A stretch of DNA of 40,809 nucleotides from Pseudomonadota bacterium (GTDB lineage Bacteria > Pseudomonadota > Alphaproteobacteria > Caulobacterales > Caulobacteraceae). The notes under the pieces are model-generated. The model had not been told where the DNA came from, did no database searches, and was given only the letters and a program-made list of their open reading frames with translations. The translations under genes and the position numbers were made by a program. Positions 7,222 through 16,500 of the stretch are shown piece after piece (the first letter of the stretch is position 1; each line of letters opens with the position of its first letter). The stretch spans positions 1 to 40,809 of the forward strand of contig JAEXZS010000026.1 in the NCBI GenBank assembly GCA_023451375.1, given 5' to 3'.

Positions 7222-8397
7222 ATGCGCGCCCTCACCTGGCACGGCAAGCACAACGTGCAAGTGGACACCGTCCCCGATCCCGAAATCGTCAACCCGCGCG
7301 ACGCCATCATCCGGATCACGTCGACCGCCATCTGTGGTTCAGACCTGCATCTTTACGACAGCGTGATCCCGGGGATGTCCAACGGCGACATCCTCGGCCA
7401 CGAGTTCATGGGAGAGGTGGTCGAAGTCGGGCGGGGCAACACCAGCCTGAAGAAGGGCGACCGGGTCGTGGTGCCGTTCGTCATCGCCTGCGGCAAATGC
7501 TTCTTCTGCGAGCGGCAGATGCAGGCGGCCTGCGACAACTCCAACCCGGCCGACAAGGCCGACGCCTCGGAGATCCTCTACGGCCAGGCGATGACGGGGG
7601 CCTTCGGCTATTCGCATCTGACCGGCGGCTTCGCCGGCGGTCAGGCGGAGTATGCCCGCGTGCCCTATTCCGACTACGGCCCGATCAAGATCCCGGACGG
7701 CATCGACGACGACAAGGTCCTCTTCCTGTCGGACATCTACCCGACGGGTTGGATGGCCGCCGAGAACTGCCAGATCCAGCCCGGCGACACCGTGGCGGTG
7801 TGGGGCTGCGGCCCCGTCGGATTGTTCGCCATCAAGAGCGCTATTCTCCAGGGGGCGGGGCGGGTCATCGCCATCGATCGCCACCCCAACCGCCTGGCTC
7901 TGGCGAAGAAGAACGGCGCCGAGGTGCTCAACTATCACGAGGTGAAGGTGCGCGAGGCGCTGCTGGAGATGACGGCCGGGCTGGGCCCCGACAGCTGCAT
8001 CGACGCCGTCGGCATGGAGAGCCACGGCTTTTCGCCCGACAACATCATCGACGCCGTCAAACAGGAGACGCGGATCGGCACCGACCGTCCGCATGTGCTG
8101 CGCGAGACCATCATGGCCGTCCGGAAGGGCGGGACCGTCTCGGTGCCGGGCGTATACGGCGGCTTCGCGGACAAGTTCCCGGTCGGCGCCTTCATGGAGA
8201 AGGGATTGACGCTGAAGACGGGCCAGACCCACGTCCAGCGCTACCTGCCGGACCTGCTGCAACTGATCCTGGAGGGCCGGATCGACACCACCGATCTGAT
8301 CAGCCACCGCCTGCCGCTGGAACAGGCGCCGGAAGGCTACAAGAGCTTCAAGGATAATCAGAACGAGTGGACCAAGGTTGTGCTCAAGCCGCACTGA
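7222..8397 (+). CDS. Zinc-dependent alcohol dehydrogenase, formaldehyde-dehydrogenase-like
   Basis: This 391-residue zinc medium-chain dehydrogenase belongs to the group often annotated as glutathione-dependent formaldehyde dehydrogenase-like. The catalytic zinc site is visible in CGSDLH and GHEFMGEV. The structural zinc lobe is complete, with four Cys in CGKCFFCERQMQAAC. The NAD site is VWGCGPVGLFAI. A Shine-Dalgarno sequence (AAGGAG) precedes the ATG. It follows the SRPBCC gene in a probable stress operon, so a role in detoxifying reactive aldehydes or alcohols is plausible; I infer this from the context only. The exact substrate cannot be read from the sequence. Confidence 0.9.
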   Translation: MRALTWHGKHNVQVDTVPDPEIVNPRDAIIRITSTAICGSDLHLYDSVIPGMSNGDILGHEFMGEVVEVGRGNTSLKKGDRVVVPFVIACGKCFFCERQMQAACDNSNPADKADASEILYGQAMTGAFGYSHLTGGFAGGQAEYARVPYSDYGPIKIPDGIDDDKVLFLSDIYPTGWMAAENCQIQPGDTVAVWGCGPVGLFAIKSAILQGAGRVIAIDRHPNRLALAKKNGAEVLNYHEVKVREALLEMTAGLGPDSCIDAVGMESHGFSPDNIIDAVKQETRIGTDRPHVLRETIMAVRKGGTVSVPGVYGGFADKFPVGAFMEKGLTLKTGQTHVQRYLPDLLQLILEGRIDTTDLISHRLPLEQAPEGYKSFKDNQNEWTKVVLKPH

Positions 8398-8403
8398 CGC
8401 CGG

Positions 8404-9102
8404 TCAGCAGCCGCAGCTGAACCGGCGCAGGCGATCCGCGTCCGTGACCATCAGCCGTCCGCGCGAGACCCGGATCGCCCCGTCGCGCTCCAGCGCCTTG
8501 ACCGCCGCGTTAACGCTGGTGCGCTGAACGCCCATGGCCTCGGCCAGTATGGCCTGGGTGGTGCGCACCTCGGGGCCGACGGCTTCGGCCAGGCGACGGA
8601 TCAGATTGGCGGTGCGGTGCGGCACCTGATGAACGGCGTTGCAGGCGGCCTCGGCCTGCAGGCGGCTCAGCCGGTCCAGAGCATGTCGGGCGAAGACATG
8701 CTCGACCCACTCCTCGCCCATCAACTCGGCCAGCGGCCGCGCCGGCGCTTCGACCCATTCCGTGTCCACCATCGACATCAGGCGGACCGGATAGAAGGCG
8801 ACGTTCAGCGAGGCCTCCCAGCCCAGGACGGATCCGGGCCCGTGCAGGCCCACGCAGGCCAGGTTCTTGCGGTCGAAGGCGGCGAGCGCGCCCTTGGTCA
8901 CGAAGGCCACAGCGGCGCGCCCTACCGCCGTGTCGCCGGGGCCGAGCCTCCGCCGGACTCCTTGATCCCGCACGAGGCCGCGAGCCTCATCCGGCAGGAG
9001 CCGCAGGATCGGGTGGGATCCGATGGCGGCCTCGATGACGTCCCGCTCCGGTCCAACCGACGCCGTCCGGATCTCGTCGAAGGCAGTAGTGACATCGTAC
9101 AT
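8404..9102 (-). CDS. Crp/Fnr family transcriptional regulator (second copy)
   Basis: This protein of about 232 residues has a degenerate cyclic-nucleotide-binding-like domain and a C-terminal winged helix-turn-helix (TTQAILAEAMGVQRTSVNAAVKAL). It lacks an N-terminal Fe-S cysteine set. An unusual CGC triplet closes the chain, so a C-terminal metal- or thiol-sensing role is conceivable but unproven. ATG at 9102 is chosen because AGGA lies 8 nt upstream; ATG at 9123 is an alternative. It converges on the alcohol dehydrogenase gene with 6 nt between them, and together with the regulator at 4969 it brackets the redox island. Confidence 0.82.
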   Translation of the reverse strand: MYDVTTAFDEIRTASVGPERDVIEAAIGSHPILRLLPDEARGLVRDQGVRRRLGPGDTAVGRAAVAFVTKGALAAFDRKNLACVGLHGPGSVLGWEASLNVAFYPVRLMSMVDTEWVEAPARPLAELMGEEWVEHVFARHALDRLSRLQAEAACNAVHQVPHRTANLIRRLAEAVGPEVRTTQAILAEAMGVQRTSVNAAVKALERDGAIRVSRGRLMVTDADRLRRFSCGC

Positions 9103-9221
9103 GCCGCCATTCCTGACCAGCATGAATAGCCCCGCCAATCACATAGGTTATCGACGAGGGACTATCGCGCCGGGAGGTCGCGGTCGCGGCTGGCGATCAG
9201 CTCGACCACCGGCTCGGCGCC

Positions 9222-9581
9222 TCAATGGCCGTGTGACCGCCAGTTCAGGACATGGGCCAGCGACAGGATCAGCCCGCCGGCGACGGTCGACACGGTTTCG
9301 CTCAAGGGGCTGGGGAACTCGGCCGCGCCGGCGAAGAGCAGGCCGAGGCCGGCGAGCCCCAGGAGCAGCGGCGTCACGGCGCGCCGGCGGGTCAGCGCCC
9401 ACAGGGAGATGGGCATGGCGGTCAGGGCGAAGGCCCAGTGGACCCAGTGGGCTGCGGCCCATGCACCTGCCAGAGGAAGCAGGCCGGCGGCGATCGGTAG
9501 GGCCAGACAGTGGATCAGGCACAGGCCGGACAAGCCGATGGCGAAGGCGTCGCCGACCCTGGCGGACTTGGCGGCGGGCAT
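9222..9581 (-). CDS. MerC-domain inner-membrane protein
   Basis: This 119-residue protein has four predicted transmembrane helices. The MerC-family signature LCLIHCLALP lies near residue 20, with a Cys and a His-Cys pair inside the first helix. The C-terminus ends in a His-containing tail (NWRSHGH). MerC proteins move mercuric ion, but many relatives are found outside mercury operons. Here the gene is 47 nt downstream of a zinc-receptor-like TonB receptor, so I infer a link to zinc or another divalent metal. GGAG lies 7 nt before the ATG. There is no merR, merA or merT nearby. Confidence 0.82.
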   Translation of the reverse strand: MPAAKSARVGDAFAIGLSGLCLIHCLALPIAAGLLPLAGAWAAAHWVHWAFALTAMPISLWALTRRRAVTPLLLGLAGLGLLFAGAAEFPSPLSETVSTVAGGLILSLAHVLNWRSHGH

Positions 9582-9628
9582 GAGCAGGCTCCGGAAGGAA
9601 GAGGACGCGGCCGAGGCCGCCCGAAGGA

Positions 9629-11695
9629 TCAGAAGCGGGCGCGCAGGCCCAGGACGAAGTTCCGTCCACGCAAGGGCGCCAGGTCGCCGATGAAGGAGGC
9701 GTGGTTCAGGGCCAGTTCGTCCAGCAGGTTGGTCCCGCGGACATAGACCTGGGCGCCGACCGGGCCCATGTCGAAATCATAGGCGACGGTGGCGTTGACC
9801 ATGTCGTAGCCCGGCGTCGTGGTCTCGTAGTCGGCGATGCGGTCCTGCTCGAAGACGCGGATGTACTCGAGGGAGCCGGACCAGGCGCCCTGGATCAGGT
9901 CGCCGCGAGCGCCCAGCCGGCCGGCCGGGATGCGCGGCAGGTCGCCGCCATCGTCCAACTCGGCCTGGACGTAGTCGCCGAAGGCGGTGGCCGACACGCC
10001 CGGCGCGAACCGGTGCGTCACCTCGCCCTCGACGCCGGTGAAGGTGGCGTCGGCCTGGGTGTACCGGATCAGGCGGAAGTCCTCGAACTGGTCCAGCGTC
10101 TCGGCGTAGATGTAGCCGTCATAGGCGTAGCGATAGGCGCTGACGGCGAAGGTGGTGGCGCCGCGCGTCTTCTCCAGCCCGAGTTCCGCCGAGACGACGG
10201 TCTCCTCGTCGAGATCGGCCGACCCCATCTCATAGGTGTTGGTCGCCAGGTGGACGCCCCGGGCGTAGAGCTCCTGGACGTTCGGCGCTCGCTGAGAACG
10301 CGCCACCGACAGCGACACCGCGTAGTCCGGCATGAAGCGCCAGTTGGCGCCGATGGAGGCCGAGAAGGGTTGGAACTCTCGTTCCGGGTAGCGGCTCGCC
10401 GGCGTGCCGTCGGGAATCCGGGTGGTCTGCCACTCCTGCCTCAGCGCGCCTTCCAGGCTCCAGTCGCCGACATCGTAGCTTTCGAGCACGAACAGGGCCG
10501 CCGTTTCGGTCTCGCTGGGGCGGACGAAGGACTCCAGGCCGTCCGCGGCGAAGTCGCTACGCGCGACCTGGCCGCCGATCACGCCGCGGAAGCCGGCGAT
10601 CGGGGCGTGCTGGACCTCCACCCGCGCGTCATAACCTTCGTTGGTGAAGGTGGTGGAGACCACGCCGTCGTCGATCTCTTCATGCTGGTAGTCGGTGTAG
10701 CCGCTGCGGAAGCGGATGCGCTCGATGCCGGCGACGGGATCACGCACCTCGCCGCGCACGTCGACCCGCCGACTGATCAGGTCGACGGTCGGAACGTGGC
10801 CGTGTTCGTGATCATGGTCGTGGTCGTGATCGTGGTCCTCCTCGCCGTGGTCGTGGCCGCCGCAGTGCAGGCTGGAGCCGTGAGGGTGGCAGTCCTCGTA
10901 TTCGTGGCTGTGGCCGGGCAGGCCGTATTCACTGTTCTGCTGGGTGTAGGCGGCCCCCAGGTAGCCGCGCGAGCCGATCCACGACAGACCCAGGGTCGCG
11001 GTCGAAGAGCGGTGGAATGAGCCGTCCAGCACGTCCTCGTCCCAGTCCGGAACCTCATAGTCGTCCGTCCCGCGCGTCGCCGCCTCGACGCGGACCGCAA
11101 GGCCGCGCCCGCCCGCCGTGAGACCGACGACACCGGCTTCCTCATTGTCGGCCGAGCCGACGCGGACCTCGGCCACGCCCTCGCCGCCGTTCGCGGGGAT
11201 CGCCGAGGGAATCTTTCGATCGATCAGGTTCACCGCCCCGCCGATGGCGCCCCCGCCGTAGAGCAGGGCGCTGGGGCCGCGCAGGATCTCGATGCTCTCG
11301 AGCAGCAGCGGCTCGCCGCCGACGGCGTGGTCAGGCGAGACCTCGGAAGCATCCAGCACCGCCGAACCGTCCGTCAGCACCTTCACGCGCGGCGCCGTCT
11401 GGCCGCGGATCACAGGACGGCTCGAGCCGCCGCCGAACGTGTCGGAGTTCACGCCAGGCAGACCGTTCAGCGTATCGCCCAGGGTGCCTTCGCGCCGATG
11501 GACCAGATGGTCGCCGGCCAAAACCGCGACGTTGGATATCACCTGATCGCTCGAACGCCCCAGCGGATCGGCGGTGACGATGACATCCTCGACCTGGGAC
11601 ACGCGCGGTCCGGACTGGTCCAGGGCTTCCGCCTGGGCCGCCGAAGCGATGGCGAGCGTCGCGGTCGCCGCCAGAAGCAAGGTCTTTGAATGCAC
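9629..11695 (-). CDS. TonB-dependent receptor, ZnuD-like zinc receptor
   Basis: This 688-residue outer-membrane receptor has a signal peptide ending AASAAQA-like near residue 22. It has a TonB box/plug domain (VEDVIVTADPLGR; RGPSALLYGGGAIGGAVNLID near residue 140) and a 22-strand-type barrel ending in Phe. Residues 262-300 form an external loop very rich in His and Asp with two Cys (alternating His-Asp run), as in the zinc receptor ZnuD. The start is GTG at 11693-11695, with GGGGG 7 nt upstream. It appears to form an operon with the MerC-like gene. A candidate Zur operator lies 39 nt upstream. Zinc is the best substrate guess; cobalt or nickel is possible. Confidence 0.87.
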   Translation of the reverse strand: MHSKTLLLAATATLAIASAAQAEALDQSGPRVSQVEDVIVTADPLGRSSDQVISNVAVLAGDHLVHRREGTLGDTLNGLPGVNSDTFGGGSSRPVIRGQTAPRVKVLTDGSAVLDASEVSPDHAVGGEPLLLESIEILRGPSALLYGGGAIGGAVNLIDRKIPSAIPANGGEGVAEVRVGSADNEEAGVVGLTAGGRGLAVRVEAATRGTDDYEVPDWDEDVLDGSFHRSSTATLGLSWIGSRGYLGAAYTQQNSEYGLPGHSHEYEDCHPHGSSLHCGGHDHGEEDHDHDHDHDHEHGHVPTVDLISRRVDVRGEVRDPVAGIERIRFRSGYTDYQHEEIDDGVVSTTFTNEGYDARVEVQHAPIAGFRGVIGGQVARSDFAADGLESFVRPSETETAALFVLESYDVGDWSLEGALRQEWQTTRIPDGTPASRYPEREFQPFSASIGANWRFMPDYAVSLSVARSQRAPNVQELYARGVHLATNTYEMGSADLDEETVVSAELGLEKTRGATTFAVSAYRYAYDGYIYAETLDQFEDFRLIRYTQADATFTGVEGEVTHRFAPGVSATAFGDYVQAELDDGGDLPRIPAGRLGARGDLIQGAWSGSLEYIRVFEQDRIADYETTTPGYDMVNATVAYDFDMGPVGAQVYVRGTNLLDELALNHASFIGDLAPLRGRNFVLGLRARF

Positions 11696-11733
11696 TGTCG
11701 CACCCCCGTTTACGAGTGATGACGATTCCCTAT

Positions 11734-11746
11734 GTTATACAGTAAC
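11734..11746. promoter_or_regulatory. Candidate Zur operator between the receptor and methyltransferase-like genes
   Basis: The site GTTATACAGTAAC has two inverted GTTA/TAAC half-sites spaced by 5 nt. This is the layout of alphaproteobacterial Zur boxes (GTTAT-N3-ATAAC), although only four bases of each arm are symmetric. It lies 39-51 nt from the receptor start and about 80 nt from the divergent gene. ACGATTC is also directly repeated at 11722 and 11745. Confidence 0.45.
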
Positions 11747-11826
11747 GATTCGCAAGGGGGAACTTGAGCGTATGGACGCCGAACCGCGGGTCGGGCGGCG
11801 CCGCCACTTCGACCGGAGAGCCGAGC

Positions 11827-12582
11827 ATGACCTCCGCCCTCTTCAGCCATATCGAGACGTTGCAGGACGGCGCGGCCTGGGGCCGTTTTCTCGATGCGGG
11901 GACCGGCGTCAACTCCAGCCTCTGGAGCACGGCGCTGGCGACGGAACGCTGGGTGGGCGTGACCGGCTCGCCGGGGCATGCGCGCCAGGTCGAGGGCCGT
12001 GTCGGCGACCGGCTGAGGTCGGGTGATCGCCTCATCGTCGGCAACTGGACTGACGAGGCGCTACTGGCCGGCGAGCGGTTCGATACCGTCCTGGCCGACT
12101 ATCTGCTGGGCGCCGTCGAGGGGTTCTCGCCCTATTTCCAAGCGGACCTCTTCAAGCGCTTGAAACCGCATGTCGACCGGGTCCTCTACGTTGTCGGGCT
12201 GGACCCCTATGTCGTCGGCCCGGTCGCAACGCCGGCGGAGAGGATGGCGCGGGAGATCGGGCGAATGCGCGACGCTTGCCTGCTGCTGGCCGACGAAACG
12301 CCGTATCGCGAGTTTCCCGCCGAATGGGCCGTCAACAGCCTGCGGTCGGCCGGCTTCATCGTCACCTCCGCGCGACGGTTCCCGAACCGCTATCGTGAGG
12401 CCTGGATCGACGGTCAGCTGAACATGGCCGTGCGTCGCCTCCCGCGCGTCCCCGACGCCGCCTTGGCCGACCGCTTGGCGACCGCCATTGAGGCGCTGCG
12501 GCGCAAGGGCCGCGACCTGTGTCAGGCCGAGGGCGGCCTCAGGTGCGGAGCGGACTGGGTGGTGCGGGCGGAGCCGGCCTGA
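11827..12582 (+). CDS. SAM-dependent methyltransferase-like protein
   Basis: This 251-residue protein looks like a class I SAM-dependent methyltransferase. A motif I-like FLDAGTGVNSSLW lies near residue 21. A later strand, RFDTVLADYLLGAVEG, resembles the motif IV region, and there is a Rossmann-like C-terminal half (DRVLYVVGLDPYVVG). The glycine-rich loop is weak, so SAM binding is not certain. ATG at 11827 has GGAGAG 6 nt upstream; a start at 11764 lacks support. It diverges from the zinc-receptor gene and could share its operator. An 82-nt gap separates it from the ABC ATPase. The substrate is unknown. Confidence 0.65.
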   Translation: MTSALFSHIETLQDGAAWGRFLDAGTGVNSSLWSTALATERWVGVTGSPGHARQVEGRVGDRLRSGDRLIVGNWTDEALLAGERFDTVLADYLLGAVEGFSPYFQADLFKRLKPHVDRVLYVVGLDPYVVGPVATPAERMAREIGRMRDACLLLADETPYREFPAEWAVNSLRSAGFIVTSARRFPNRYREAWIDGQLNMAVRRLPRVPDAALADRLATAIEALRRKGRDLCQAEGGLRCGADWVVRAEPA

Positions 12583-12664
12583 GCGCGCATCTTACCGATC
12601 GTTCACTTGCGCCGGCTTCCGCGCTCGCGTCAGACTTGCGCGGACGGGTCTAAGGGGGACGCCT

Positions 12665-13546
12665 ATGCTTTCGATCGAGAATCTGACGCACGTTTACGGC
12701 AACGGGACGCGCGCGCTGGACGGCGTCAGCCTGGAGGTGCCCACCGGCATGTTCGGCCTTCTGGGTCCGAACGGAGCGGGCAAGTCGACGCTGATGCGCT
12801 CTATCGCCACCCTGCAGACGCCGACGTCGGGCTCGATCCGCTTCGGCGACATCGACGTGATCAAGGACCCCGAGCAGTTGCGGCGCACCCTGGGCTATCT
12901 GCCCCAGGACTTCGGCGTCTATCCGCGTGTGTCGGCCTACGACATGCTGGACCACATGGCGGTGCTGAAGGGCGTCGCCGGCGCGCGCGAGCGCAAGGAC
13001 ACGGTCGAGACCCTGCTGAACCAGGTCAATCTCTGGCCCGTGCGCAAGAAGGCGCTGGCCGGCTTCTCGGGCGGCATGCGCCAGCGGTTCGGCATCGCCC
13101 AGGCCCTGATCGCCAATCCGCGCTTGATCATCGTCGACGAGCCGACGGCGGGGTTGGACCCCGAGGAGCGCAACCGCTTCCTGAACCTGCTGGCCGAGAT
13201 CGGCGAGAACGTGGTGGTCATCCTGTCCACCCACATCGTCGAGGATGTCGCCGACCTGTGCCCGCGCATGGCTGTGCTGGCCGGCGGCCAGATCCAGCTG
13301 GAGGGCGCGCCGGGCGAGCTGATGGGACGGCTGTCGGGCCGTGTCTGGAAGAAGACCATCGACAAGGCCGAGCTGGAGGACCACCGCGCCCGGCACGAGG
13401 TCATCTCGACCCGCCTGGTCGCCGGCCGCACCGTGATCCACGTCCTGGCCGACCAGTCGCCGGGCGCCGGCTTCGAACCCGTCACCGGCGGGCTGGAGGA
13501 CGTCTACTTCTCGACCCTGAGCGCCTCGCGCCGCGTCTCCGCCTGA
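12665..13546 (+). CDS. ABC transporter ATP-binding protein
   Basis: This 293-residue ABC ATPase has Walker A GPNGAGKST near residue 37, signature FSGGMRQRFGIAQAL, Walker B LIIVDEPTAGLD, and an H-loop in LSTHIVEDV. A C-terminal extension of about 70 residues is typical of ABC-2 exporter ATPases. It would power the permease-peptidase encoded 14 nt downstream; the two are probably co-translated. AAGGGGGA precedes the ATG at 12665. The pair matches a known arrangement of an ATPase with an ABC-2 permease/M1 peptidase fusion. The transported substrate is unknown. Confidence 0.93.
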   Translation: MLSIENLTHVYGNGTRALDGVSLEVPTGMFGLLGPNGAGKSTLMRSIATLQTPTSGSIRFGDIDVIKDPEQLRRTLGYLPQDFGVYPRVSAYDMLDHMAVLKGVAGARERKDTVETLLNQVNLWPVRKKALAGFSGGMRQRFGIAQALIANPRLIIVDEPTAGLDPEERNRFLNLLAEIGENVVVILSTHIVEDVADLCPRMAVLAGGQIQLEGAPGELMGRLSGRVWKKTIDKAELEDHRARHEVISTRLVAGRTVIHVLADQSPGAGFEPVTGGLEDVYFSTLSASRRVSA

Positions 13547-13560
13547 CCGGGGGCCGCGCC

Positions 13561-16500
13561 ATGTTCGCCAAGATCGCCGCCTTCGAATTCCGCTACCAGC
13601 TGCGCCAACCGGCGTTCTGGGTCATCTGCATCCTGTTCGGCCTGCTGGGCTTCGGCGTGGTCGCCGCCAGCGAGAACGTCAGCATCGGCGGGGGCGGCAA
13701 CGTCCACGTCAACTCGCCGAACGCCCTGTCCGTGGCGCACTACGCCTTCAACGTCTTCTTCATGCTGGGCTCGGCGGCCATCGTCGCCAACGCCGTCGCG
13801 CGCGACGCCCAGACCGGCTACGGGCCGATGATCCTGTCGACCCGGATCCGCAAGTTCGACTATCTGTACGGCCGCTTCGTCGGGGCCTTCCTGGTCGCCG
13901 CCCTGGCCTATGTCAGCATCGGCCTGGGCATGCTGCTGGGGACGCTGATGCCGTGGCTGGACCCGGAGACCCTGGGCGCCTTCCGGCCGGGCGACTACGT
14001 GTACGCCTATCTGGTGTTCGGCCTGCCCGGCCTGTTCTTCACCTCGGCCGCCCTGTTCGCCCTGGCGACGGCGACGCGGTCGATGATGGCCGCCTATGTC
14101 GGCGTCGTCGCCCTCTTGATCCTCTATCTGATCGCCAGCGGGACCATCGGCTCCAAGCCCGAGTTTTATGAGATTTCCGCCTGGCTGGAGCCGTTCGGCG
14201 CCGCCGCGCACGGCCTGGCCACCCGCTACTGGACGGCCGAGGAGCAGAACACGCTGAACCCGGCCCTGACCGGCGCCCTGCTGGGCAATCGCTTGCTGTG
14301 GACCGGCGTGGGCCTGGTCCTGCTGGCCGGCGCCTACTTCCTGTTCCAGCCCGCCGCGCGCGGAGCCGGGGAGAAGCGCCAGGCGAAGCTGCAGAAGCTG
14401 GAGCGCAAGGCCGTCAAGTCCGCTCCGCCGGCCGGCCGCCCGCTGGCCGACGCGCGCCACTGCGCGGCCTCGGCCTGGGCGCAACTGCTCAAGCGCACCC
14501 GGTTTGAGATGGCGCTGATCTTCCGCAGCCCGGCCTATGTCGTGCTGATCGTGCTGGGCTTCGCCTTCGCCGTCGCCAACCTGGCCTTTGCGGGCGAACT
14601 CTACGGCGCGCCCACCCTGCCGGTGACGCGCGCGGTGATCGGCACGCTGGAGGGCGCCTTCGGCCTGGTGACCATCGTCATCGCCATCTACTACGCCGGC
14701 GAGCTGGTCTGGCGCGATCGCGACCGCAAGATCCACGAGATCATCGACGCCTCCTCGGCGCCGGACTGGACCTTCCTGATTCCCAAGACACTGGCCCTGG
14801 CGCTGGTGCTGGTCTCGACCCTGCTGGTCGGCGTGATCGCCGGCGTGCTGATGCAGACCGTCAAGGGCTACACCGACTACGAGTTCGGCAAATACCTGAC
14901 GTGGTACGTCTGGCGTCAGGCGGTCTCGATGACGCTGCTGGCGGCGCTGGCCATCTTCATCCAGGCCCTTTCGCCCAACAAGTTCGTCGGCTGGGCGCTG
15001 ATGGTGGTCTACATCATCTCCGGCCTTGTGCTGAGCAACCTGGGCTTCGACCACTATCTCTACACCTATGGAGCCGGTCCCGGGGTGCCCCTGTCGGACA
15101 TGAACGGCACAGGCGACTTCGCCGGGTTCGAGGCGACGACCAACGCCTACTGGGGCGCCTTCGCCGTCCTGCTGCTGCTGGCCGCCTTCGCCCTGTGGCG
15201 GCGCGGAACCGAGGCCCGCTTCAAGCCGCGTCTGGCGCGGGCGCCGCGTCGCCTGCGGGGCGTCGGCGGGGTGATCGGCGGGGTCGCCCTGCTGGCCTTC
15301 GTCGGCCTGGGCGTCTTCATCTATGTCAACACAAACGTCTGGAACGTCTATCTGAGCCGCGACGCGCGCGAAGAGCGGATGGCGAACGCCGAGAAGGCGC
15401 TGCTGGCCTTCGAGAACACGCCGCAGCCCGCCGTCGCCGACGTGAAGCTGGTGCTGGACCTTCGTCCGCACGAGCCGCGCCTGACGACGGTCGGAAACTA
15501 TGTGGTCGAGAACCGCACCGACGCGCCCATTCCCGAAATCCACCTGCGATGGATCGAGGACCTTGAGGTCCGCAAGCTGGAGGTCGAGGGCGCCCGCATC
15601 GCCCGCGAGTGGCCCGAGTTTGACTATCGCATCTATCGCTTCGACCGGCCGCTGGCGCCGGGCGAGCGGCGCACCATCCGCTTCGAGACGGTGCGGGCGC
15701 AGAAGGGTTTCCGCAACGGCGGCAACATCACCGAGATCGTCGACAACGGGACCTTCATCAATAACGCCGGCTTCGCGCCGATGGTGGGGATGAGCCGCGA
15801 CGGCCTGCTGTCCGACCGCACCAAGCGCCGCAAGTACGGCCTGCCGCCCGAGCTGCGGATGCGCAAGCTGGAGGACCCGGCGGGCCTTCTGCAAAACTAT
15901 ATCGGCGCCGACTGGGTCAACGCCGACATCACGGTGACCACCGACGCCGACCAGACGCCGATCGCGCCGGGCTACAAGGTCTCGGATGCGACCCGCGACG
16001 GCCGCCGCACCGCCCGCTTCGTCACCGAGGCGCCGATCCTGCACTTCTTCTCGGTGCAGTCGGCCCGCTATGCGGTGAAGCGCGAGGTCCACAACGGCGT
16101 GGCGCTGGAGATCTATCACCACCCGCCGCACGGCCGGAACGCCCAGCGCATGATCGACGCGCTGAAGACGGGTCTCGACTACTACCAGTCCGCCTTTGGG
16201 CCCTATCAGTTCCGCCAGGCCCGGATCATCGAGTTCCCCGCCTACGCCAGCTTCGCCCAGGCGTTCGCGAACACCATGCCCTATTCGGAAAGCATCGGCT
16301 TCGTCGCCGACCTGCGGAACCCGGAGAAGATCGACTACGTCACCTTCATCACCGCCCATGAGCTGGGGCACCAATGGTGGGCGCACCAGATCGTCGGCGC
16401 GGACGTGCAGGGGGCCACGACCCTGTCGGAGACCCTGGCCGAATACTCGGCCCTGATGGTGATGGAGAAGATGTACGGACCGGACAAGATCCGTCGCTTC

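Noticed and set aside
9222..9581. Mercury resistance operon
   Set aside because: Only a MerC-like protein is present. The merR, merT, merP and merA genes are absent and the partner is a zinc-type receptor.
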